64,000 bases of DNA from Neptunomonas japonica JAMM 1380 (lineage in GTDB: Bacteria > Pseudomonadota > Gammaproteobacteria > Pseudomonadales > Balneatricaceae). Below the pieces are notes generated by a model. The model saw only the letters and a program-made list of their open reading frames with translations. It made no database searches and had not been told where the DNA came from. The stretch lies in contig NZ_AP014546.1 of NCBI RefSeq assembly GCF_016592555.1, positions 2,490,501-2,554,500 of the forward strand. Reading direction: 5' to 3'. Each line of letters opens with the position of its first letter. Positions within the stretch are counted from its first letter, which is position 1. A program made the position numbers and the translations under genes. Of the stretch, positions 53,208 through 62,734 are shown in pieces.

Positions 53208-55233
53208 TTCTGACCAGCCTATACATACGTGTCTTAATAGTGGGGCCTTGTGGGTTTCCTAGCTTGTTACTAAGTAACTCAATAGCCGTCTCAATGTCGA
53301 TAACATCACCTGAATGAGGGTCAACATAAATAGGGTATAAAATTAAAGTTGCTGCAACTAATTGGTCGAGTGTTAGCTGCTTGCTGCGGCGCTCACACGA
53401 TAAATAATCGACGGTAAGCCCCCAACCTGCATAAAAAGGTATGCCGTAGGTAAAAACCTTCTTCTCTCTCAATAATCCCTCAAAACCAGATAATGAGCTC
53501 ATGGTATGAATTTCATCAACCACATCAAACAGATCAGTTATCGACATATCGGTAACAATTAAATCGTGTAACGTATTTGCACTTGCTGCCAATTCACCAA
53601 GGCGACCGCCGCTCAAAACATCAGGGTGAGGTTTATAAATAATAAAAGCATCTGGGTTTTCTTTTCTGACAATAGCCAACAACTCTTGATTTGTTTTAAT
53701 AACCGGCGAGCCTTTAGCAATAGAAGCATCTGTCTCGACTTGGCCAGGAACCAAAATAATTTTTCTATTATTTGGCAAAGTAAGCGCTGTTGAAACACCT
53801 ACATTATATTTAGACAACTTAAGCTCAACTAACTGGTTTCGGACCTGTTTGGCCCGTAGCAATAGATGATCATCAAACACATAGGTATTCAGTATATCTT
53901 CAAGATCACTAGGCTTAGTTGAGTCATAATAAATACCGCAGGAATCGATCACCAATGACAAAGGGCGAACAAGATCAGCACCTAAGCCTACTGAGCGCAA
54001 AAAGCCATCTTCCATACACCATAGATTAAGATGATTCTTTTCGCAGAGGCCTTCTATTTCATCACCTAAACGACTAGACCAGACAAGTAGATTATCACCC
54101 GGTTTTAGCTGCTTAACGTCCTTATCCAAGTTCTGTGTAAAATTGACACTCGTACCTAAACCTAAATAGTCAGGTATAAATTTTTTCTTCCATTTAGAAA
54201 AACCGCTAGCAAGCCATCGACCACGATAACACTCAAGATGCTGTTTCTGATGAGCGATTAGCTTAATAGTGTCTTCAAGTTGGCAGCGCTCACCAGTGTA
54301 AGGGTTTATATAACGGCAATACTGAATATAAGCCGCATAAAACACTTGTTCTAACGAGCGAGAAACACCACGCCTGTCACATACTTGACGATCATCAGTA
54401 AGCCCCCAGCCAGCATAAAACGGCATACCAAAACAGGTGACTTTTTTACCCGCCATCAGTGCTTCAAAACCAAGTTGGCTGGTAACAACATAAACATGAT
54501 CAACGACATCAAATGCAGACCAAGGGTTTATGTCCTCAGATAAAATTCGGCAGTTATGTTTTTTGGCTGCTTCAAGCAAGTAGCCCTTTTTTTTGCCGGC
54601 CACTACATCAGGATGTACTTTAACAAAGACTTCTGCTTCCGGATTTTCCAGAACAGCCGCATCTAGCATCTCACTAAAGCTGTTCGCAGAGCCCATACCA
54701 TATTCGATAGACGCATCACCAAAAGTCTGATCAACAACAAGAACAGCTCTCCTACCGTCTGGAATCAGAATGAATTTATCCAGAGCTGCATTGTACTTAG
54801 AAAGTCGATTGCACCTTAGACTTGATATACAGTCTTTTGCACGTGATAACTCGGAAATAGATAGATTATTAGCAGCTGCAATATTGTTTTCAAGGTCACT
54901 GATTTCAAATGAGTTATAGTAAATGCCGGAGTAATCAAAGCATAAGCTATGAGGCGGATAACCATTAACGCCTAACCCCAACGACCTCAACAAACCATCT
55001 TCAAGTAATATATGGTTACTACCCATTGAGTAACCAAGTTTAATCGCACCTTTACCACTAGACTTTAACCCCCACCCAAGTCGAGGTAACTTAGCATGAC
55101 GATATAGCGGAAAATCAACAGAAAGGGAGTTCGCAAAAAACTGGGTGATATACCTATTTCGCCAGATGCCAAAATTAGACACAGATACAGCAGCGTTAAT
55201 CTCGTCCTCATTATCAGGACAATTACTGATCAT
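53188..55233 (-). CDS. kpsC: KpsC-like capsule Kdo-linker transferase, two GT modules
   Basis: A 681-residue protein with two tandem homologous modules (about 10-330 and 345-670). Each has a version of the EDGFLRSVGLG motif (LEDGLLRSLGLGVNG; MEDGFLRSVGLGADL), a following SGIYYN/CGIYYD segment, a KVHPDV/KPHPDV motif and an AGWGLT near the module end. In E. coli KpsC these modules add alternating beta-2,4 and beta-2,7 Kdo residues to make the poly-Kdo linker. No signal peptide is present, which fits a cytoplasmic enzyme. The start overlaps the previous gene's stop (ATGA). KpsC and KpsS are usually close together, but here they lie in opposite arms. Confidence 0.93.
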   Translation of the reverse strand: MISNCPDNEDEINAAVSVSNFGIWRNRYITQFFANSLSVDFPLYRHAKLPRLGWGLKSSGKGAIKLGYSMGSNHILLEDGLLRSLGLGVNGYPPHSLCFDYSGIYYNSFEISDLENNIAAANNLSISELSRAKDCISSLRCNRLSKYNAALDKFILIPDGRRAVLVVDQTFGDASIEYGMGSANSFSEMLDAAVLENPEAEVFVKVHPDVVAGKKKGYLLEAAKKHNCRILSEDINPWSAFDVVDHVYVVTSQLGFEALMAGKKVTCFGMPFYAGWGLTDDRQVCDRRGVSRSLEQVFYAAYIQYCRYINPYTGERCQLEDTIKLIAHQKQHLECYRGRWLASGFSKWKKKFIPDYLGLGTSVNFTQNLDKDVKQLKPGDNLLVWSSRLGDEIEGLCEKNHLNLWCMEDGFLRSVGLGADLVRPLSLVIDSCGIYYDSTKPSDLEDILNTYVFDDHLLLRAKQVRNQLVELKLSKYNVGVSTALTLPNNRKIILVPGQVETDASIAKGSPVIKTNQELLAIVRKENPDAFIIYKPHPDVLSGGRLGELAASANTLHDLIVTDMSITDLFDVVDEIHTMSSLSGFEGLLREKKVFTYGIPFYAGWGLTVDYLSCERRSKQLTLDQLVAATLILYPIYVDPHSGDVIDIETAIELLSNKLGNPQGPTIKTRMYRLVRNACFKK

Positions 55234-56210
55234 ATCCCGAGAACTCGAGCGATATCATTAAGACGGTGCTCCCAAGTATGATTCTGTTTCACATATTCAG
55301 CACCAGCTCTAGAACGCTCAAGATCACCAGCTGAAGGACCATGACTTAGCTTTGTAAAAAGCTCAAATGCTTCTTCATAACTATCAACAACGTAACAGTA
55401 CTCTTGAAAATACTTATCTACCGATTGAGCAGGCGTGGTTACAGCAATTCCACCACAGCCAATAATTTCAATTAGTCTCCTAGAATACATCGTAGGAGAA
55501 TCAACTACTGTATTAACATTAAGTGACACAAGATGATCACGATAGATTTGAGCCGTTTTATCATGAGGAACAGAAGAACGAATTTCCATATCACCAAAAT
55601 CTGGGTAACGATAGTTAGAAGACTTTCTATCCGAGTTGCGATCATAAACTGTAAGACCTATAACATCACTTGCTGCTTTTAATAAAAAGTCCTGCCGCCG
55701 TCTCCTTTCACCGTGAATGTGATTACTGTAGCTACCTGTGAAATTTGCTCTATTAGTTTTAAAATTAAAGCCTTCAAATGAATGGAAACAGGTTTGTACT
55801 GGAAACATTAAAGTATTCACCGTGGTAGACTCAGGAACGACTTCCCGATAACGAGAAATACAAGTCTCATCAACCGTGAAAATATGATCGAAATGCTTTG
55901 CGCTATCAATGAAACGCTCGAAATGAACTCCATCTTCTTTATTCCAAAAGACGGTAGGTATTCCTAAGTCTTTAGCATAATCAACCACTCGAAGAAGAGC
56001 TCTATTGTTTCTATTTGGATGATCAGGATAAGCAGCCACCTTAAACTTCCATTTATTACGCAAGCCTGACCACGCAGATTCTACAATAAGAAAATCAGGG
56101 CGAACAAAACGAAGTAATAAACGGTAATTGAATTGGGTTATGACTTGTAAATCTACTGACTTATCTAAACACGAAAAAGTAAGTTCATCTGAAATAATTG
56201 CAACTCGCAC
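55230..56210 (-). CDS. CgeB-like GT-B glycosyltransferase
   Basis: A 326-residue protein homologous to the first glycosyltransferase module of the large protein at 59003. Shared stretches include FLIVESAWSGL (FVFIESAWKGV there), GIPTVFWNKEDGVHFERFID, NFTGSY and a C-terminal ETMYSRRLIEI-type segment (PTMYSRRLIEIIGCGGIAV) holding the nucleotide-sugar contact region. It starts at GTG 56210, which shares one base with the upstream stop (TAGTG), and overlaps kpsC by four bases. It would add a sugar or sugar phosphate to the capsule repeat or linker. Donor and acceptor are unknown. Confidence 0.82.
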   Translation of the reverse strand: MRVAIISDELTFSCLDKSVDLQVITQFNYRLLLRFVRPDFLIVESAWSGLRNKWKFKVAAYPDHPNRNNRALLRVVDYAKDLGIPTVFWNKEDGVHFERFIDSAKHFDHIFTVDETCISRYREVVPESTTVNTLMFPVQTCFHSFEGFNFKTNRANFTGSYSNHIHGERRRRQDFLLKAASDVIGLTVYDRNSDRKSSNYRYPDFGDMEIRSSVPHDKTAQIYRDHLVSLNVNTVVDSPTMYSRRLIEIIGCGGIAVTTPAQSVDKYFQEYCYVVDSYEEAFELFTKLSHGPSAGDLERSRAGAEYVKQNHTWEHRLNDIARVLGI

Positions 56211-58948
56211 TAGATAGCACCTAATAAGTGTACTTTAACACGTTTTCTCAATTGAACGCCCGCTTCAGTTCTAATAAAACAAATAACAGACAGTTCTAAT
56301 GTTTTATAACTGTCTTTGAAATCGAAACGGGCACTAAAATCTGAAGAATACCAAATTTGTTCTAATTTAACATCTCCATTCATGAGGTAAAAAGCGTACT
56401 TCAACTTTTTCGAAGAGGCGTTAATAAGCGAAGTAGATACATTAATAAAATCATTATTAGCAGAAGCTGAAAAAATAAAATCATTGATTACATGATCATT
56501 TTTAGCAGTGTTGATCCATGAGATGTCAAAATTGAATTTAACGCTCTCTTCAAAATGCATAAATTCAAGGCACGTAGCTCTTTCATAAGAATTTGCAGTT
56601 TGTGATGTCCAGCCTTTAATTTTTGGATCTTTCTTTCCTGATGACTTATAAATCTTACCTTTAAAATCAATAGCATTTATAAGTAGTGTTTTATCATTCC
56701 CTTTTAATAAAATTTTATTACCATCAATTGAAACTTCAATATCCAGCGGTATTAAAAAACGAGTTACATAAGTAACCCATTCTTTTGACATTTTATCTTT
56801 AATTGCTTTTATCGTTAAAGGAGAATTAGGTTTACAAAAATCGGTAAAGTTAATAGTTTCGTTTAGCCGATTATAAACAACTTTTCTTGAGCAGGTGAAC
56901 CCTTTAAACATGTGAGATTCACCTAATACATAGGAAATATCGTTAGATATACCTGAGTCCTTTATACCTGTTTTATTGGAATACGATCTATCACGGTGCG
57001 CCCGAATGCCATTCGGTGAAGTAATATTATGACAATCAGCAGACCGGAAATGAACTCTCATAGGGTCTTTAGGTTCATGTTTATATAAACCACCATCGAT
57101 AAACCAATCTTGCCCATAAGCATATAAAGTGAAGCTTGTATCATCATCATGGCGGTGATATGTACTCAAGAAACCGCACTTAAATACAAAGTGTAAATGT
57201 TTATTAAAGTCATGACGATTCCAACTACTTCTAAAAACAGCCCAACCACTATCTTTTAATATCAGATCATTACATTCAGGTATAGCTCCAACAGACCCTT
57301 TTCTTATAGAGTATAAAAAATAATCATAAGCAGCAGGCTTAAAAGTCCCAAAGAAATCCGTAACCGTAAATTTGGCTGTGTCGCCAAACAGAGGCAAAGT
57401 ACCGTCAGGTTTCACAAAAAAAGCCAAAGCCAAACAAGACTTATCTATAACATTACCTTCAACAAATGAATTAGCTAACTTGCTATCGACATCATTTATT
57501 GTAGATATGACGTTAATATACTGCTTAATTCCATAAACTAAATACCCAGGACTATTTTCGACATGACCGCCATCAGATGAAAACGAATTATTAAGCTCAT
57601 ATCTCAGCCTCTCAAGAGATTCATTCCTCCACTTATCACATAATGGATGATCACCGAGATAACTGGATATCTGAAATAAAACCAAACTTTGATCTAGACC
57701 ATGATTAGTTCCTTTTGAATAGAAACTTTCATCTAACAATTTATTAGCATGAATAGTAATAATAGTCTTAAGAAAAATTAAGTCTTCACTTAATATGTTT
57801 GTTTTTTCGAGATATTCAATCAACAAAAGTATATTCTTTGCCCTAAGAGCGGTGCCATGATCATGCCATGCATCATCGGATTGATGACCCGAGTCATCCG
57901 CATCAACCCATGATTTAACGATGGAAATGGCTTTATTTACACCGTTGCAGCTTGTAAAGTGCAAGTCGTAAGCAATTAATGACGGAAGAAAGTGTAGCTG
58001 CTGAAAATACCAAATCCAAGTTCTATTGTTAAAAGGATTATCCTTCCAATTTATTTTATCTAACAGCTGAAACTCTGGAAAACTAGCTACGCTCCATAAT
58101 CCATTCTCTATAATATTTTTCCCTATGAAAATTGAATTTTCATTAAAGAAGCTTCTTAAATCTTTTGAATAAACATCAAATGTAGCAGATGAAATATTTG
58201 TTTTAAGATCTGCAGATATACTTTTAGGCGCCGTTTTCGGTGTATAAGCCTCCATCAACTGAACACAGTCATCTATACTATGGATTATTTTGTGCCCTTT
58301 AATGGGTGCTATTTCAAAATGCACGTTCACATCATGATGACGGCATTTATCCAAAAAATATAGCGCATGCTCTTCCAAATAGTTCTTATGATCAAACCGA
58401 GCCTGAGCTATATAAAATAAAGGGAGTTTTTTATTACCATCGATAAGATTAGTCAGATCATTAAACTCCAAATCTTTATCAAATATAGGCCCAAAGAATT
58501 TTCCCATGCCACTGGCTGAATAACTTGTATCTAGTAACTTAATCTGAGGAATGTTGGCATAAACAGCATCAGCGCCTAATAAAATACCATGCAAGAGGGC
58601 ACCATAGCCCCCCATAGATGAACCCCAAAAATACAAGCCTCTATTTGACCCTATCTTTTCCTGAGTTTTCTGAACCAGACGCTCAAGTAAAGATTTAACA
58701 AAGAAATCACCACCCTCACCCAGCCACCAAGAACCGGCTTGCTCCACACCATAATTATCAATTGGCACGAGAACATTCCAATCAGAATTCCTATAGCGGC
58801 TTGGTTTAGCAGAAAAAGTATGGCCATGTAGTATAACCAACAAAGGGCTATCAGCTGGGTTATCTGCAGGCGAAAATTTATAATACATTCGTCGTCCCAA
58901 CTCATCTGATATAAAACTAAGATCCTTATACTTTTGATCACTCATCAT
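56210..58948 (-). CDS. Esterase-heparinase II/III-like fusion protein
   Basis: A 912-residue protein with at least three parts. Residues about 30-240 form an alpha/beta-hydrolase (LLVILHGHTF, nucleophile elbow GSSMGGYGA near 112). Residues about 265-530 are an alpha-helical toroid of polysaccharide-lyase type with GGHVENSPGYLVYG. Residues about 560-800 are the heparinase II/III beta-sandwich with HRHDDDTSFTLYAYGQDWF and FRSADCHNI. A final beta-rich segment (820-912) follows. No signal peptide is present, so it may work in the cytoplasm or at its membrane, unlike secreted lyases. It sits between two glycosyltransferases in the capsule operon and may trim or edit the chain, or remove acyl groups. 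Confidence 0.8.
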   Translation of the reverse strand: MMSDQKYKDLSFISDELGRRMYYKFSPADNPADSPLLVILHGHTFSAKPSRYRNSDWNVLVPIDNYGVEQAGSWWLGEGGDFFVKSLLERLVQKTQEKIGSNRGLYFWGSSMGGYGALLHGILLGADAVYANIPQIKLLDTSYSASGMGKFFGPIFDKDLEFNDLTNLIDGNKKLPLFYIAQARFDHKNYLEEHALYFLDKCRHHDVNVHFEIAPIKGHKIIHSIDDCVQLMEAYTPKTAPKSISADLKTNISSATFDVYSKDLRSFFNENSIFIGKNIIENGLWSVASFPEFQLLDKINWKDNPFNNRTWIWYFQQLHFLPSLIAYDLHFTSCNGVNKAISIVKSWVDADDSGHQSDDAWHDHGTALRAKNILLLIEYLEKTNILSEDLIFLKTIITIHANKLLDESFYSKGTNHGLDQSLVLFQISSYLGDHPLCDKWRNESLERLRYELNNSFSSDGGHVENSPGYLVYGIKQYINVISTINDVDSKLANSFVEGNVIDKSCLALAFFVKPDGTLPLFGDTAKFTVTDFFGTFKPAAYDYFLYSIRKGSVGAIPECNDLILKDSGWAVFRSSWNRHDFNKHLHFVFKCGFLSTYHRHDDDTSFTLYAYGQDWFIDGGLYKHEPKDPMRVHFRSADCHNITSPNGIRAHRDRSYSNKTGIKDSGISNDISYVLGESHMFKGFTCSRKVVYNRLNETINFTDFCKPNSPLTIKAIKDKMSKEWVTYVTRFLIPLDIEVSIDGNKILLKGNDKTLLINAIDFKGKIYKSSGKKDPKIKGWTSQTANSYERATCLEFMHFEESVKFNFDISWINTAKNDHVINDFIFSASANNDFINVSTSLINASSKKLKYAFYLMNGDVKLEQIWYSSDFSARFDFKDSYKTLELSVICFIRTEAGVQLRKRVKVHLLGAI

Positions 58949-59002
58949 AAAAATAACGAACCCTAATTTAATAAGTTATTGAACGAAAATTAAAAATTAA
59001 TT

Positions 59003-62000
59003 TCAGGAAATTAATTTTAACTCTTTGTTTATGGTTGAACCGTAACCACATTGCATTCTAACTCTAGCCGCTGCAGCAGAAGAAAGGCTCAAGAATAAAG
59101 CCTCATTATTAGATAGTTCTTCAAGCGCATCAGCCAGTTTGATGTAAGCGTCTTTAGGCACGATTCGAGCACAACTATTATCAGCAAACTCAGATACGGC
59201 AGCAACATCATTAGTAACAGGCACTAAACCAGATGACATAGCTTCATCACGCGACACACCTTGAGAATCCCAACGAGTTGGATTAAGAAAAACTCCATAC
59301 TCATTCTGTAAAGTCGCGATTTCACTATGAGTAAGAAAACGTTTATCTATAATTACATTTTTAAAGTTTTTCAATGGCGCAGTTAATTCATCAAATAATT
59401 CGCCATCCCCAACTAAATGGAACTTCATATTATCAAAACAGCTTCTTGTGGATAGTTCAAGAATTGCGTTTACAGAAAGGTCATTTCCATACTTCCTGCT
59501 AGCAAAGGACCTTATAGACAAAACATTGTTTCTTAGCTGAGGCTGTTTTTTCTGATATAAGAACACATTATTATCAACATAATTATGAATAACAGAGTAT
59601 TTATCTTTAGAAAAATTAATATTTAAATCCTGTGAGACCTCTTCAACAAAATACTCAGAAACAAAAACCATATGAAAATTTCTATATTCTTTGGCAATCA
59701 ACTCTTTCCAAAATTTATTCCGTTTATCGCACAATCTTTTTTGCCTTTCAACTTCAGTACTAGTCATTCGTTCAAACTCAAACTCCCGTCTCTTCCAATG
59801 CTGTATTTCTGCACCGTGGACCCAGACAGTCACTTTCAAGTTTTCAATATATTTTTTGAGAACATTCCACATGTTGCTATCTAGCATATGGACCAATACA
59901 TGACTGATATGACCAGCAGCTAAAGTTGAATCAAGTAAGTCCTTATCACCTGAAATAACATCAATTCCTTCGAATTCCCTCACACCTTTTTCGTTATTAT
60001 TAATACGAAATATATCAACATCAACACCTGACTCTTTATATGCTCTTATTCTACTATGTAAAAATCCATATTTATAAAGATCTTCATAAGAGGGATACTG
60101 CTTTGTTAATACGAGTGTCTTTGATCGGCATATTACTGCCGAAGGCTGCTCATTACCCCTTCCTAACAGAAGTTCTCTAATAACTAGGCTACCACCTCCC
60201 TGCACACGAAACCCAAAACGAATACTACTACAGTGCTCTGGAATGGCCAGAGAATGCTTACCACCAGCTTTATTCATTTGGTGTGATATTTTTGCACCAT
60301 TTTTATCTTGGAATTCAAAAACTGTTTTAACCTCCAAACTGCCATCAATTACTAACTGAAATTGACTATTTAGTATGAGGTTCAGTTCTTCTCTGCTAAA
60401 GGTTTTATTTGCATAAAAGTATGCATGTTTATCGGTTGGAATTTTAGACTTCATAATTAGCCGATCTAACTTAAAACTAAAGTCAACCCCTGCACGACTA
60501 TTAAAGCAGCTCGCAATTTGTTTAGCTGACAGTCTAGGCACCTCGCTAGCGGCGGAATCACTAGAGCTAACACCCCCTACAACATTAGCTACTGACTTAG
60601 AAATCAATTCTAGTGATACACCCTGATCCAGGTCATCATCACTCACAATATTCAAATCTGATTTACTAAGAATTCCTACATTTTTTATATAGTTAAACTC
60701 ATCAATTGAAAGCATTTTTGGAAGAGCCAGCGCCAACTCTCCTTTAGTACTAATCAAATCCTTTATAAACTTATCATCTAAACATTCTGATCTTAAAGCA
60801 GATGCAGTAAACAGTAACTCTTTGCTTTCTGTATATTCTCTGCCACTCACTCTAATCTCGAGTACTCCATCATTTTTATGATAGAAGTTTAATTTCCCTA
60901 CTGCGTTACCATCAAAATATGTTGTTGCCAACTGCAAATCTACTAAGTAATTATTCCCATAATAATCACGAGAAGACATCCCACATAAATATGAGTCATT
61001 AGGTAATGATTGAAGAGCATTAGAAAAATCACTTTTTGAGGAAATAACCTTAATTGAATTATCGTGGGATAAATCAACTTCTTCCGAATAAACAATCAAT
61101 TTCTTATTTGTATAAGCCTGCCTATTAAAATTTTCAATGATAGAGTTCAACTCTTCATTGTTATCGACAAAACACAACACATATAAATCTGGCTTATTTA
61201 CTTCTTTTTCTACTTCACTCAACTTAGAGGATATATACATTAATCTATGTGTATACGTATGCTCTGACATTACCTTACGTAAGCCCTGTAAGCGGAATTT
61301 TTTATATTTAAGTTCATCGTTACATATTGAAGAGAGGCTTAACTTTAACTGTTTCTCGTTATCTGAGCATATTACAAGGTCACCAAATAATAAGCGAACT
61401 CCTCTCGAAAAGTTTGACACTACGACCGTATTTGATGCTAGCAACTCAAAAACACGACGTGCAAACATAGTTTGCGAATTTTTTATCGTGTTCATATTTA
61501 TACCATACTTATATCCCTTATAAGCCCGACCAATTTCAGAAAAGGGTAGTCGCCCCAAAATCATCGATTTATATTGATCAGGAAAGGTATAGTGAGGATG
61601 GGGGTTATCAAAATTGCGGTCATAGATATCGACCTCTTTAAAAGCTTTAACTGCACCAATTAGAGCTGCAAAATCACGTTGGCGCTCGGGATAGCGTAAG
61701 TAATATGAACCAGCAAAGTTAAAAGCATCTTTTCTTTTATAAAGCTCTATAGGATTATGATTTTTTATCTGTGCTGCAAATGGCAAAAAATGTACTCGCT
61801 CGTGACCTACAATCGCTTTATACCTAGGCACACAATCAATATCCGTTGTAAAAACATAATCAACTTTTTTTGCCATCTCAATAAACGTATCAAAATGAAC
61901 TGGATCTTCCTTGTTCCAAAATAAAGTTGGTATGTTATTTCCTCTACACCATTGTATTACGGATAAAATCTCATCAGAGACATTGCTAATCTTGGTCTGC

Positions 62001-62680
62001 CAACTCCCATCAACACCTTTCCAGGCAGATTCTATAAACACAAAATCAGGTGTAAAATTGTTAAGCTGATCCATCCATTTATCAGGTTCAATTTGTAACA
62101 ATTCACATTCTGGTTCATATGAGTGAAAGGTAAATTCATCCATCACCCCAGCAACACGTAGAGGCCTATCTATTGGCAACTTCATTACTGGCGCAGTTTT
62201 AGTATTACTCTTACAATCTTTAATACTATTAAAACCTGCTTTAGTAAGTGTGGAATTCTTATTAGCTTTAGCTCTTAGCTTTGATTCTTTGTTTATTCTG
62301 AAAATTTCTGAAGGAAGATTTACCAGACCACTCCATGATTTAGTTGCCTGTATTATTGAATAGCCTAACTGAAACGAAATGGTTTTTTTTACTTTATCTA
62401 TTTTCGAATCAATCAAACTAATTTGATTTTGATAGCTTTTCTCACGCGCTAGCATGCCCTTGTACTTATCTTCCTCTTTCACAAGTTTAATATTTAGTTT
62501 TACAATTTCTTTCTTAAGAGCATCCTTTTCTTTATTGAGGTTTTTCTCCCTTTCTGTCAAGACTTTAAACTTTTCAATTACATTTTTTAACTCAAGGTCA
62601 TCTAGTGATACTTTATCATCACATGAAGGCTCAACATTTTTATTGCATTCCATTTCCGAATCGGACGCTCTTTTAGTCAT
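59003..62680 (-). CDS. Large multi-module glycosyltransferase
   Basis: A 1225-residue protein from the ATG at 62680. An upstream TTG at 62692 is less likely. In order: a charged coiled coil (about 20-100, KVLTEREKNLNKEKDALKKE), a CgeB-like GT-B module (about 170-500; FIESAWKGV, TLFWNKEDPVHFDTFIE), a degenerate GT2-like segment (515-700; IENFNRQAYTNKKLIVYSEE, SSRDYYGNNYLVDLQLA), a beta-sandwich-like segment (about 745-855, SIRFGFRVQGGGSLVIREL) and a GT4 module (860-1225; VWVHGAEIQHWKRRE, SRDEAMSSGLVPVTND). The coiled coil could measure chain length or hold the enzyme in a complex. It is the probable capsule polymerase or main chain builder, following wecC on the same strand. Confidence 0.82.
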   Translation of the reverse strand: MTKRASDSEMECNKNVEPSCDDKVSLDDLELKNVIEKFKVLTEREKNLNKEKDALKKEIVKLNIKLVKEEDKYKGMLAREKSYQNQISLIDSKIDKVKKTISFQLGYSIIQATKSWSGLVNLPSEIFRINKESKLRAKANKNSTLTKAGFNSIKDCKSNTKTAPVMKLPIDRPLRVAGVMDEFTFHSYEPECELLQIEPDKWMDQLNNFTPDFVFIESAWKGVDGSWQTKISNVSDEILSVIQWCRGNNIPTLFWNKEDPVHFDTFIEMAKKVDYVFTTDIDCVPRYKAIVGHERVHFLPFAAQIKNHNPIELYKRKDAFNFAGSYYLRYPERQRDFAALIGAVKAFKEVDIYDRNFDNPHPHYTFPDQYKSMILGRLPFSEIGRAYKGYKYGINMNTIKNSQTMFARRVFELLASNTVVVSNFSRGVRLLFGDLVICSDNEKQLKLSLSSICNDELKYKKFRLQGLRKVMSEHTYTHRLMYISSKLSEVEKEVNKPDLYVLCFVDNNEELNSIIENFNRQAYTNKKLIVYSEEVDLSHDNSIKVISSKSDFSNALQSLPNDSYLCGMSSRDYYGNNYLVDLQLATTYFDGNAVGKLNFYHKNDGVLEIRVSGREYTESKELLFTASALRSECLDDKFIKDLISTKGELALALPKMLSIDEFNYIKNVGILSKSDLNIVSDDDLDQGVSLELISKSVANVVGGVSSSDSAASEVPRLSAKQIASCFNSRAGVDFSFKLDRLIMKSKIPTDKHAYFYANKTFSREELNLILNSQFQLVIDGSLEVKTVFEFQDKNGAKISHQMNKAGGKHSLAIPEHCSSIRFGFRVQGGGSLVIRELLLGRGNEQPSAVICRSKTLVLTKQYPSYEDLYKYGFLHSRIRAYKESGVDVDIFRINNNEKGVREFEGIDVISGDKDLLDSTLAAGHISHVLVHMLDSNMWNVLKKYIENLKVTVWVHGAEIQHWKRREFEFERMTSTEVERQKRLCDKRNKFWKELIAKEYRNFHMVFVSEYFVEEVSQDLNINFSKDKYSVIHNYVDNNVFLYQKKQPQLRNNVLSIRSFASRKYGNDLSVNAILELSTRSCFDNMKFHLVGDGELFDELTAPLKNFKNVIIDKRFLTHSEIATLQNEYGVFLNPTRWDSQGVSRDEAMSSGLVPVTNDVAAVSEFADNSCARIVPKDAYIKLADALEELSNNEALFLSLSSAAAARVRMQCGYGSTINKELKLIS

Positions 62681-62734
62681 TGTTACTACCAAATACTCAG
62701 GGTTGTTTGAATTGAAAGATCACTAAATAATCTA

